In this document: piece by piece, positions 23,832-35,071 of the stretch
How positions within the stretch are numbered: position 1 is the stretch's first letter
Layout of the letters: every line of letters starts with the position of its first letter
Notes under the pieces: model-generated
What the model saw: the letters and a program-made list of their open reading frames with translations, nothing else
Database searches by the model: none
What the model was told of the DNA's origin: nothing
Assembly: GCA_964017145.1 (NCBI GenBank)
Contig: OZ024844.1
Location: forward strand, 558,001-622,000
DNA from: Agrocybe praecox
Taxonomy: Eukaryota > Basidiomycota > Agaricomycetes > Agaricales > Agrocybaceae
Reading direction: 5' to 3'
DNA: 64,000 nucleotides
Program-made: the position numbers and the translations under genes

Positions 23832-24528
23832 TTCTAGAGTATGCAGCTGAGGCTTGCATCGTACGTACTCTACGGACTCATATACATAGATCTATCCGTG
23901 CAAATATAAAGTCATCCACCGTCCAGCACGCAACTGGAGTCATGAATCTAAACATAATGTTAACTTCCAGATCTTGGGCGCTAATCACAACCCCACATTG
24001 CACCACCTGACTGGACTTCGTCCATTCCTTCATTGAAAACACACACACTTTCTTCTACTCATGGGATGATGGAACAAAATGGTGCTCTCTTTAGAATGTG
24101 GATGCGGCGTACATCCTGTTCATCTTGCCCAGCAATTAGTAGGGAGTTGACTAGTTGCCACCGGGAGCTTTCTATTTCTAAACGACCCTCGCCGCAGCAA
24201 TACAAAAACTGACGTCAAGCGCCTATTACAAGTACCCACATACTGCGCTTTACCTGTAAAGCACTCAAATCATATATCGGCATTGGATTGTATGCTGATA
24301 TTGCTCATTAATCCATGATCATGGGACGAAATGTGCACTAAAATCGAACAGCTTTGCTGCGGGAGACTTCTTGAACCTTGTAGCAATTTGCAATCAAGCT
24401 TTGGTCGTTCAATCTTCTGCCGGGCTAAGAGATAGGTGGGTAATGTGCCAATTTTCGTGCTTCCTTCAGGCGCCTGGACTGGGTATATAGAGAGAGGCGT
24501 CCTTGTGGTGTTGCTAATCTAATTTCCT
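23832..24528. repeat. Duplicated intergenic spacer
   Basis: The ~700 bp between the F-box gene and the P450-like pseudogene is nearly identical to 47368-48061. Both copies carry a TATATA box (24484-24489 and 48018-48023) about 40 bp upstream of the P450-like ATG. No gene is seen in it. Confidence 0.8.
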
Positions 24529-24791
24529 ATGGATTCCCCTCAACTGATATTCGCAGCCATGCTGCCTGCTTTACTCTTCTCGATTTTAATCATTACCTTT
24601 ACATACCAACAAATTTTTAGAAAGAAAATATACCATAAATCCCCTCATTCTTTCCGCCATCTCGAACAAGAAATCAAGGATATTCTATATCCTCCTGGGG
24701 CCGACATCGAGACCCTCCTTCAAGAGCGCGCTTATTCGAATCAGAGGCTCATACGCGCACTACAAATATCCAATACTTTTGTCAGCCCAAA

Positions 24792-25141
24792 TGATTACAG
24801 AACTCAGTCGCGTCGATATTTACTACATTGGTATCTGGCTACCAGTTGATTACAGAACTAGATACTATAATAAAGTAAGCCAAAAGAAAGATAATATAAT
24901 CTATGAAATTTACTAACCTCAGTTACGTCGATATTGACCGTTGAGGAAAATGGGCAGCGTGTGGGGTACGAGTAGAGTGAAAAAAATAAGGTTCAAACAA
25001 ACAAGAAACAATAAAGAAAAATGGTTCCGTCGTCCTAAGAAGGAAAAGAATAAGGACGGGGTTGCACATGAAAGGCGCGTCATAGACGCGCCTGCATTTT
25101 GGGTGGTGCGTAACGAGTTGATGGTGAGTCCATATTCAACA
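24792..25141. mobile_element. Solo LTR, 350 bp
   Basis: Begins TGATTACAG and ends TTCAACA (TG...CA). It is flanked by the 5-bp duplication CCAAA (24787-24791 and 25142-25146). The paralogous site at 48320-48340 has a single CCAAA followed directly by TATCGAAG, so the insertion is precise. No internal coding region remains, as expected after LTR-LTR recombination. It is unrelated by eye to the gypsy LTR at 34043. Confidence 0.75.
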
Positions 25142-25264
25142 CCAAATATCGAAGTTCGCGACCAATTCGTGAAACAAGCGAGACAATGTCTGAATGGTGC
25201 CAAACGACGAGGCTGGGAAAATCCCCAAACCACAGCTCTGGATGCAGTTCAATGGCAGTTCGAG

Positions 25265-26257
25265 CACCTCAACATCACGTTATTTGTAACTAATTAGGAT
25301 GTCGGACGTATGCGGAGCGGCAAGCTAAATAGAATAGAATGTGTATTTCCCACTCACTGTCAATAAAGTGGTGGATATCTCCTGCCTGGCTTCTCTCACT
25401 AAGTCCTTTTTCGCGCGCGCTGGCGTGCGTACGCCCCCTGTCCCGTGTGTGTCATGGTCTGTGCCCTCCTCGGATATCTCCGTCCCCAGCCGACCTTTCG
25501 GCAAAGTGTTCCTCGGCTGATGGTGCCGGTGCCGTCCTCTGTCTACTTGGCGCCTCTCCCGCCTGCTGTGTCGGGCGCTCCCGCCCTCCCCCTCCACGTT
25601 GTCACTGTCTGCATCCACAAAGACACCACATATGTATTAGATGAGTATTATAAATAAAAAAACATATAATATTGTGTATTATCTAATCACTGACTAATAT
25701 ACAGTACATCAGTCGGCACAACGCGCCTTTTTGCCTGCTCATCGAGCAGCACGGTGAGCGCATCCCCTATACGCAGGGGGGGAGGGCGGGAAACCGACTG
25801 TATAGGTGACGCGTATGGACCCACCTTTCAACTCCGCACGTCATACTAAGGACGTGAAACATGATGAAATTAAGCGATGTCAACTATTTTTGACATCGCG
25901 TTACAATTAGACGCTAAGTAATATTAATAGTTTTGGAGACTTGTAGTTAAACAAAACAATGAAAAAATGTACGTAGTATTCACCTCAAATAAAGAGGTTT
26001 CTAGGACTCTACACTGCAGGCACTGTTGATGCGCAATGCATGATGAGGACAGGTAGAACAGAGAGCAAGAGAGGAGGGGTTTTGCACCTCGGGTATGTAA
26101 TGATGTGGCACCCACATCGTAACTCCGGCGCTATAATAGCACGGAAGTGAAACAAGTTGCGGAAATAAGACCTACCTGTGAATGTAAAGTCCGCACGATA
26201 TTTTTATCTCATATTTGAGGCGCAAAGGTATGTAGCGCGATAAGATAGCCAGGAATC
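25265..26257 (+). repeat. KDZ left terminal inverted repeat
   Basis: About 993 bp, inverted copy of 41498-42493. It contains two strong hairpins: GCGATGTCAA/TTGACATCGC at about 25874-25899, and one near the inner end built on CGCGATAAGATAG with its reverse complement (26236-26274). Open frames inside the repeat appear on both ends in opposite orientation and are not likely genes. Confidence 0.85.
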
Positions 26258-26418
26258 CTGACTATCTTATCGCGTAAGTAACGTGCATTCATAAATCCAT
26301 CTTATCTTGTTGATGTGTCGTGGTACTCTAAATATAGTGCTTACACCTTTTTACCACGTTTCCAAGCCAGCTTGTCATCGATAACAACTTACCTTCTACC
26401 TCTCACCATTATACAATC

Positions 26419-29400
26419 ATGCCTAGTGCACGGTCTAGCGTGTCTAGAAAAGCTCGAATCAGCTCGGGGGATCCACGAGGCACAGTACAACAACGTACCT
26501 TAGGTGCTCATGCCCTTCAACACACCCGAGAAGCAGGCCGGCAACGCGTACAAATGGCGCGAGCAGGTAAGCTATGTTTCTTTATGTATTCAGGTACTAG
26601 CGCCCTCTGAGTGATCATGTTACTTTTCGTAATTCCTCAGGACTTGGCCCTCAATCTCTCGATGCATTGAATGACATACGTGGTCACACATCAGCACCTA
26701 TTGATTACCCTAACCACGATGGACCCGATTTTTCGCATGATCCGACGAATTCTGAATCTGATAACAGGTCACTGGCATCAGAGACCGAGAGGGATTGGCA
26801 GGATATTCCAGAGACCTTGGCAGATAATGATATTTTTGTCGAAGCAGCCAGAGATCTCATGGATGAAAGGTATGACTCGGAATTCAGAGGTTGTTTGTAA
26901 AATCTTACCCTTGCAGGCTTCGCGGAAGAGCGTACCATGATAAGCGAACCTGGCGAGACCGTCAGAAGCGACTAAACAAAAACTGGGAACCCCGTATCAC
27001 CGAGATGTATAGCGCCTATCTAGTGTGGAAGTACCCTGAGCATCATACCCCGCCATCCCCAGCCCCTGATGTGCACATGCCATCCCCACCTCCCGCTCCC
27101 GAAAATCTATCAAACGAAGACTCAGAGCCCACTAGTCCTAGTAGCGAATCATCGTCGAAGAACTGGGATTTCAACATCGAGGTATTCGACATTTACACCC
27201 TTGAGACCCAAGTCAACATTTCACGCAACGCGGACTCCAAGTCTGTCACCGAAGCACTTATGTTTCACGGCTACATTGGTAACTCGCCCGAAAAGCCATC
27301 TATTGCATTTTCCGTTCGCACCTTGGAACTTTTTAGCTGTATACGTGCTCGTAAACCATCATTTAGTGTGGAAGCATTCACTAAGGTTCTTTGCGACACT
27401 TATAATGTATGTGATCTAGCAATCTCTCCATTCCTCAACTCCTAACTAGTTTCAGATGCCGTACATCCGCACATATCGCATTGCGTTATCCAATGCATTT
27501 GACGCGTACCTAGCGTTGATGCGGGTAGTTGACAGTAAGGTGGCCGAAGCTTTGGGACACGTAGGCAAGAATTGGCGAGTTCAAAACGCGTGTCCAGCAT
27601 GCACTCATGAAGTTCGTTTTTGTATATTTTTATGTAAATGAATATATCTCAGTTTTGCGTCAATAGCTTAGAGATGAGCCTCCGTTACGTTTCAAAAAAA
27701 TGTTTGCCATTGACGCAAACTTCTCTTTGAAGAGAATGGCCCCGGGAGCTAGTCGAAGCGAGGGTGACACTCGAACGTTTGAGGAGAGCGACTACTATCT
27801 TAGTGAAGACTACGTTAATCTCTACAAGGACGAAGTCAAATCACGCAAGAGTCGACCTTCGGCCGAGGCTCCTGACAATCCGGTGGGAAGCGCCGAACAT
27901 GATGAAGATCAATGGGAGGACATAGAAGTATTACCGGCGCATCATGAAGATCACTCGGGCTGTGCCACACGATGGAAAGCAGCAGCATCCGATGACATGA
28001 AAACTATGTGGAGGATTTTCCATGAAGCGGGTATTTTTGCATCAGCCTGTCGACATGGATTGATATTATGGATTGCCGATCTCATTCAATCCGGGGAGCT
28101 GTGGGTCATTTCTTATCAAATTTTGTGTAAATGAATTCGTGATGTAACTATATTAATTCAAAGTTTACAGGGCAAAATATCCACTTGCTATTATTGCAAA
28201 GGCACTCGAAGTTTTAGGAGATAGTTGGCTTGTGGGTTATGACATCGGATGCGCCTTTTCCAAGACTATTGAAAATAGTTCACTTGGTTCGGATTTCAAT
28301 TCACAAAATTGCCGATGCTGTGTCAACGCTTTCCACGGCTATTCTCACAGTTACGACTGTCAGAAACAACATCACCCGAATGTCATTGAAGGAATGGGGC
28401 TAGAGGATCTTGAGGTGATGGAACATATTTTTAGTGCTTCCAACCAGCTAGGGTCCGTCACGCGCTACATGACGCGCTATCGTCGGCGCGTATTCATTCA
28501 CAATTTCTTTCGGCAATGGGATGAAGACAAATATGCGAACCTTGGTGAGATGCTGCACAACAACTATGTTCAGGCATTGCGAATTATCCAAGAGGAAGAA
28601 CCAGCCCTAGCTCATGCAAAGGAATCCTTACAGATTGCCGACGGCGATCTTGAAAGGTGGCACGAAGAAGAAGTAGTGTATTTCCGCTCACTTGGACAGG
28701 AACCTGAGTATGACGTACTCAGCGTGGCCTACGTTGAAGTGTTGCAGAAGTATCGGGAAGTGAGGTGCGTCTAAAACGATGTCATAATTCTTGTATGGCC
28801 TAGTAATTGATATATTCCCCGGTGCAGTGCTAAGTATGAGACAGCCAACGGACGCTTCATGCGCATAGAAATTGAAACACCCGAACATGCGGCTAGTCAA
28901 ACATATCAGACAGCCCTGTCAAAGACGCGGAAAAAAGAGACCGAACGCCGATTTCTAAGCGAGCGCAAGGAACAAGTCCTACAAGAGATAGTCGAGCTTG
29001 AGACTCGCTTAGATATCAGTGAGCGATGGTCTCCGCTGACGCCAGCTTATCAGAAAGCTGCAGCATATTCCGCCACCCGCGATTTTCATCTTGCCTTGGA
29101 CAGACTACAGAAACTAGTAGTTCAACGACTTTTTGAACTTCATAAGCTCAATTTAAATCACACTGGTGAGTCTCATTGACCAACTAAATCCTGTCGCTAA
29201 ATATAGCGCTCATTCTCGATGCTCGATACAGGTTATAAAATGCGAACGCACATCGCCAAGGCTCTGCAAACATGTTGTAAAGCCATCCGCAATGCTGTTG
29301 AGAAGTACAATCAAGCTGCTCTCCAGATGAGTCCGCCAAAACCCACCCTTGATTGGTCGCAAGTGTCAACATATTCATTTCTTGAACAATTTCACCTACT

Positions 29401-29932
29401 TCGAGGAACATCAGCAGACATCTCACAGAAGCGGTGGAACGAGCTCGCAGTACGTGAGACCATCAAGCAAGACCTTCGCATTAAACGCGCATATGAAGAA
29501 ATTACGCGATGCAATATTGAGATACGGCGCATCATCACCGCCATTTATGACGAGCAGGATGACCACACGCGCTTATTGGCTCGGCTCAAGGCTCAGCGCA
29601 ATCCTATCTACGGCGCTGCTCTTCGTTACTGCAACAGACGCGAACGCATAAATAAAAATATTCTAGCGCGATTTGCGAGGACTAAATCACTACGGGGATT
29701 TACCGGCGATACATCGAGAGGACGAGCATTGAAACGAGTTTCTAGCCCACCAACGTTAACGACCATTGACAATTCTGAGTCTCAACCTTCCCTTACTAGC
29801 GACAGAGTACCACATGCCGATGATTCCTCCTCCGATGAAGATGATTTTCAAGAAGACGGAGATAACGAGAATATAGAAGGTGATATCGGCGGGTTGATTG
29901 ACTATATGTGTGAACTGCCAATGCGATCGTGA
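26419..29932 (+). CDS. KDZ transposase
   Basis: Eight exons with in-phase junctions: 26419-26566, 26641-26869, 26917-27406, 27456-27611, 27667-28100, 28171-28764, 28828-29165, 29232-29932; 1029 residues. The N-terminal part is acidic and charged. A Cys motif of the CxC class (NACPACTHE) precedes the catalytic core. Likely RNase H-fold acidic residues are D in FAIDANFS, D in GYDIGCAFS and E in GLEDLEVMEHIFS. SYDCQKQHHPNVIEGMG is a KDZ signature. A long helical/coiled-coil C-terminal region ends in an acidic tail. All frames are open, so it could encode active protein. It lies just inside the left terminal repeat, where autonomous KDZ elements carry it. Confidence 0.85.
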
Positions 29933-30294
29933 ACTTCTTAAGTTCTTATTGACATAGCACATTCAATCATTCATTTGGCGGTAAACTACATTAATTTTAT
30001 TTACTCGAACCTATTGTATTATAATGCTTCTTGTGTGAAAGAATGAGCAGCACAAGCGACTCCGAGTGTAAGACCCAGACATGAGTTTGGCATGAGGCCC
30101 GGGTGTGCTTAATATAAGACTGATGACCGCGTTATTGATCAAATCCGCTGCATCACTTCTTATTTTCTGCCATCACTTCATGAATAGCACACTCGGCACC
30201 TTTTGGACAGCACATCTCGGAGGACGGTCACCGGGGGTCTATGTTTTTGACGATATGTATGTTTATTTTTGATTTTCTAGAAAGGTAGACTAAC
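29933..30294. other. Spacer between transposase and viroplasmin-like gene
   Basis: About 360 bp without a supported gene. AT-rich at 29970-30030. It presumably holds the promoter of the next gene. Confidence 0.4.
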
Positions 30295-31461
30295 ATGTTT
30301 ATTATGGACACTAGGCCGTTCATCGTACCAGGGAAGGACTATGATTCTTTCCCCCTCAACGTGGTCTGTCGGACAGAACAAGAAGCCACGAATGTGATGC
30401 AACTTCAGCCCCGTATTGTCCAGATTCTATCAATTAAGCCACCCCTTACGGGCTATGGGGTGGCTTGTGAATTGTATCGATCCGGTATTCTGAACAGTAT
30501 CAACGTTGGGGAGGGTCTATCTAAGTTTCATGTCGTGTACTTGGGCGAAACAACGGGCGTGTTTCTGGACAGGTGCGTTGCCTAATATCTTTTCAGGTTA
30601 CTTACGCTGATCGAGGCCAACGGTAGGATCCTTGCTAATAAACAGATAACAGGACAAAAATATCGAGGCAAGGCCTCTTTTCCAACGTTTGCGGAGGCGT
30701 TTCTCTGCATGGTATGCAGAGGGGATGCCTTTGTCCCACCCTGTTCAACTCACCCGCCGCCGTCTAGCAACCCGCCCATTTCCTGTATCGACTTGGACTC
30801 GGATTCAGAATCTGATGCTCCAAATTACCACGAAAATCACACCTCTTCTCAGAAATCGCCGTCTAAGCCCTCGAAGTCAAACCAATCGTCGAAGAAGGCC
30901 GCTAAACCTCCACATAGAGCACCGACTATCGAGGAATTGTCGTTGTATGGTCGCCCCAACTTGCCTTCTACGCATTCCAGTAAGTGGCACTGATATATTT
31001 TAAGCTCTTATCTCATCTATTTTACAGAGTCTTCACCTTCATCCTCTGAGTCACCATCGAAAGCCCCCACCACTGCTCCCACAGCTTCATCCTCTCGCGC
31101 TACTTCCAAGCCAGGCAAAGCGGCCGGGAAAAAAACAGCCGAAAAACCCGTGGACATGGTGGTGGTGCCTACATTTCCTTCACCAGTAGCCCAGTTACAC
31201 GTTCGCAGCTGGACTGGAATCATGTCAACCTGTTACGACCCCCGCCAGCTCCCTCCAGCACCCGAAATTCCACATACCTTGGGTTCTATCATATCGACCT
31301 ACGTCGCTTCCTTCGGCTACGAGCAGGACATCATAGAATTTCTTTCAGTTGTTTATCGTACTTCTCGCAGTGCAGAGGACTTCATCAGGACCCTTGCTTT
31401 GAAAGGGTGGTCGATTGCGGAGGCCCGCTGGTTTTATGAGATGATTCAGCGGGGAAATTGA
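30295..31461 (+). CDS. Viroplasmin / RNase H1 N-terminal-like protein, KDZ cargo
   Basis: Modelled exons 30295-30572, 30597-30979 and 31028-31461, 364 residues; the ATG at 30304 is an alternative start. Residues ~75-130 (KFHVVYLGETTGVFLD ... KYRGKASFPTFAEAF) match the pattern of the caulimovirus viroplasmin / RNase H1 hybrid-binding fold: Tyr-x-Gly-x-x-x-Gly-[IV]-[FY], then Y-[RK]-G-F/S-x-T-x-x-EA. A Ser/Pro/Lys-rich low-complexity middle (DLDSDSES) and a conserved helical C terminus follow. The first intron would be only 24 bases; without it an in-frame TAA follows. The second intron (48 bases) is normal. By analogy it may bind RNA/DNA hybrids; its role in the element is unknown. Confidence 0.6.
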
Positions 31462-32137
31462 AGTTTTGTTTTCAACCAGCCAACCAATAACCTATACTTA
31501 CGACATTTTTTGAACTCTTAGATTATAGAATTCTATCTACACGTGATTTACGTACTAACACTATTGTTTCAATGCTATACAAACTATTCCCCCCCCTCCC
31601 GTTGCATTGTTTTTTAAATATTCTCTTCAAGATGGCAAAATCTGCGAAGGACGGTCACACCGCCGCCGACTTCAGGCACAAGACTCGCAAAATCAAGAGC
31701 CATGCTCCTCGAAAACCCTGGAGAACGCGCGCTCGCCCAGCGTACAAGCTTACGCCAGCGCAGAAGAGGGCGCAACGTGAAAAGCAAAGGAAAAACAAGG
31801 AGGACTTGAAGGAGGCCCTGGACGCGGCTCGGGGGGTCCTGTGGGATGAGGCTGTCAAACTCAAGGAAAGGTTCGGCAAGCACTCCGAGCAATATTATTA
31901 CGAACAGATCATCCATGCGAGTCGGCGCAAGAAAGGCGAAAGGAAGATTTCGCGTTGGAACGTCTATCTGAGCTCGGAGGTCAAACGTATTAACAAAGGT
32001 AAGTTTTGCTGCTACGTCAGGTATTCTTATGTCTAATACCTTCCTCAAGATAAGCCTGCTGGTCAACGAAAAAAAGCATGCGAGGTCATTGGTGTCATAC
32101 GCGATTCATGGCAAGCCATGAGCAAGGACGAGCGTGA

Positions 32138-33605
32138 ATGAAACTCACTCTGTCGTGTTTAAACCTCAGCCTTTCTAAAAGGAAGGCGTTCGAACAGGCC
32201 AACCGGTTTAAACGGCTGTTTAAACAGATCTAAGTTGATTAAACAATGTTAAATTACCCTTAAACAGTCATATCAAGTAGTACTTGGCTGTATAAAAAAC
32301 ATCTATTAAATTCACTACACTAGCCTATCTACCAAAGACATTATACAACTATGTAAACTACCAGAGGATAATGAGACCTGTTTAATGATAAACAATAAAT
32401 TAAACGGCTTCGAAAATTAAACAGTATTTAATCACAAAATAGAAATAAACCACGTTGAACGGCTGAAACTGAATTGAACGGTTTAAACAGGCTTAAACAG
32501 TTTAGATGAGATTAAACAGTTGAAAATTGGTTAAACAATTTAAACACTGTTTAATCAAGAAGAAAAAAGAAAAGAAGTGAAGAAAGCCAAAGCAGAGTGG
32601 AAATAAGGGCGCAAAGAAACGGAGACGAGAAAGTTCGTACCAATTTAGTGGTCTGTTACTTGATCTAAGGTTGGGATCAGTTTTCAGAGAGGTCTAAATG
32701 CAGTATATATGCACTCTAATGAAATTTTCAAGGTGGCGAGCTAGGTGATAGGGAAGGGGGAACAAAAGAAGTTAAGGAAGAAATAGCATGGCATCTGTTC
32801 GCTGGCATAACATATCACGTGTAAGCACGGAACTTTCCGAACTGCATTGTTCTGGTGATTCTCCGACTATTGTTCGGAGTTCCAAACCGGTTGAATCGAC
32901 CATGCCATGCCTTGTGTCTTGCGTCTTCCCTTCTTTGCCATTACCAGTGTTTTGCCACTACCAACGTACCACCCCCTCAGAGCAACAACAGCAGCAGCAG
33001 CAACAACAACCGTAGCCCACAAGCACCGTGTGGTCACTGCCACCTCAATAAAACATGCACAAGCGCAAACGGTCAATACACGCGATGGGGTGGGGGATTG
33101 GGCTATGATACAATGAGCATAAGGCAATAGACCCACAAGGCATGTAGCTTGCCCTCATTATCTGCGCGCTGACCATGGTCATCCAGTCCTGGTGGCATCT
33201 GTCCCTTTTCTTTTCCTCCGTCCCAGGTTTCCTTCCTTCATTTCTTCCTGGTCCTCGTCGAGCCTTGTCCTTTCTTGTTTCCTTTCTATAAGCCTGGGAG
33301 GCGCATGTGCACTATAGTCCCTCCTGTTCTCTCTCTAGTAATGTCCTTGCTACTCTATTGCTTACATCCTGTTTAAACTGTAGACATATTCTTAATGGTA
33401 ATCAAACTTTTCAACAGACTTAAACAGGAATTTTATTTATTTAATGTGCTTAAACAGCCGTTTGAAAAATTTCAAAGTGTTTAAGGGTAATTTAACATTG
33501 TTTAATCAACTTAGATCTGTTTAAACAGCCGTTTAAACCGGTTGGCCTGTTCGAACACCTTCCTTTTAGAAAGGCTTAAGTTTAAACGAGATAGAGGGGG
33601 TTACG
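32138..33605. mobile_element. Non-autonomous TIR element, 1.47 kb, TTTAAAC-rich
   Basis: Flanked by the duplication GAGCGTGA (32130-32137 and 33606-33613), 8 bp, as for hAT-like elements. Long inverted repeats of ~130 bp: the outer ~20 bases are only loosely paired, but from GTTTAAAC inward (32157 and 33586) they are nearly identical through AGGCCAACCGG, ATCTAAGTTG and AATTACCCTTAAAC. Many TTTAAACAG/TTAAACGG motifs in both orientations fill the ends. No transposase is visible; internal frames are short, and a CAA/CAG repeat lies at 32983-33012. Superfamily assignment rests only on duplication length. Confidence 0.75.
32983..33012 (+). repeat. CAA/CAG trinucleotide repeat
   Basis: About ten uninterrupted CAA or CAG units inside the 1.47-kb element. 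Probably non-coding here. Confidence 0.8.
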
Positions 33606-34042
33606 GAGCGTGAGGAGGTGACCGATCCATTGATAGAAGACCATGAAGAGATGCGCGAGATGAGGAGCTATTCCGAGCATAATGCCCCACTCAGTTCCTT
33701 CCACGACGCTTACGCTACACTCACAAGCTTGGAAAAAGAGGTATGTAAACTTTCTGATAACTGTTGGGCAACGAAGGTCTCATTCTGGAGTCTAGATACA
33801 TGCTCTACACGCGCGGACAAACACCGAGGTCATCTTGATGGCCGTACGTTCCTCTATTGACGGTTACATCCGTCCGTTCACTGTCAATACCACTGAACGT
33901 GGCCAGGACTTCATTAGAATGGTTACCGACTCCGAACTTTCACATTTTGCTATTCGCTTCGAAGCTTACTGCCTCGCTGGCCTCGATGGTATACATTTTT
34001 ATAACTTATCATTCTTCTCATTACTAACTAATGATTCTCCTT

Positions 34043-34541
34043 TGTCAGGGTTTCTCCTATTTCCCCTTATTTTTCTATATTTATTTCATATTTTTCCCTT
34101 TCTTAATTATGTAGATATCTTATCTCTTTTACATCTTTGATTATCTCTTTGATTATCTTCTTGATTATCACTCAGATCTTTGATTAGATACTTATCATCT
34201 TTATTTCCCATGAGCACTGCCTCAATTGCTCCACATCATTCTTCTCCTTGTTTCATGATGTCATTGTCTTATTCATCATTTCTTTATGATGTCATTGTCT
34301 TACTCATCCTTCTGTTTCATGATGTAATGTAGGAATATTCTAGAATCACTGTAGGGTATATATACTGGACATGTAGGTAGCTGTAGCCCCAGCTTCAATC
34401 TCTTAGGATATCCACTATCATTGGTGTGATCTCTTAGAACCATTGAGTGTCTCTCTCTCTCCTCATCTCTCTGTCTCTCTCTCTCTCTTGCTTTGTCTTT
34501 GTTGGTGGCCTTGTCACACTGATCTTAGTGTTGCCCTGACA
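34043..34541 (+). repeat. 5' LTR of gypsy element
   Basis: 499 bp, ends TGTCAGGG and CCCTGACA. TATATATA at 34357-34364 is the likely promoter. A TCTC microsatellite lies at about 34449-34490. AGCTTCAATCT at 34391-34401, 34 bases after the TATA, is complementary to the primer-binding region downstream of the LTR. Confidence 0.95.
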
Positions 34542-34543
34542 GA

Positions 34544-34554
34544 AGATTGAAGCT
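34544..34554 (+). other. Predicted self-priming primer-binding site
   Basis: AGATTGAAGCT is the exact reverse complement of LTR bases 34391-34401, the predicted 5' end of the transcript (12 pairs if 34390 and 34555 are included). This is the arrangement of Tf1/sushi elements, where the RNA 5' end folds back to prime reverse transcription. No tRNA-type TGG primer site is seen. Confidence 0.7.
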
Positions 34555-35071
34555 GTCTCAGACAACCCCACCAATCACTATCCATCATCTCACCCTCACC
34601 TACACCAACCTACATTTATCTACACCAATCTATTCATCTCTCTTTCCACCATTTACCCTCACATCATCTCACCACATATATCATTTTCTTCATCATCACC
34701 AACTCTTCAACCTCCAATATCCTCTCAATCTTCTATATCATTTCTCCCTCCACAATTTCAACATCTCCTCAAGACAACTCTCTTTCTACTGCATTTCTCA
34801 CTCTCTGCTGTGTGTTGTGTGTGAACTTGTAGATAGGGATACCAACTGTTGGGGCAGATTCAGGCCAACTGTTTCTGTCTTTGGTGGTCTAGGAAAATAC
34901 CAGGTAGTCAGCCCTGTGATCCTAGGTTTAGACCCACTGTGCCTGGGGTGACAACTGGGTATCCAGTATATAGTTTTTTTTTTTAGTTACTTAGTATAGT
35001 ATCAAGGGCACTTTTTGTAGATAGCTTCTCCCACACACACACCAGAGAGCCTCTACTTTATCTGCACCAAT

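Noticed and set aside
25339..25657. Open frames in the left KDZ terminal repeat (and their mirror images at 42101-42433)
   Set aside because: They occur as inverted duplicates within the terminal repeats, have no recognisable domain and no exon context; treated as repeat sequence, not genes.
32138..33605. The inverted-repeat element as a spliced intron that would rescue the HMG-box gene
   Set aside because: Its boundaries are not GT-AG and it has target duplications; the host codons are duplicated at the edges, so it is an insertion in an exon.
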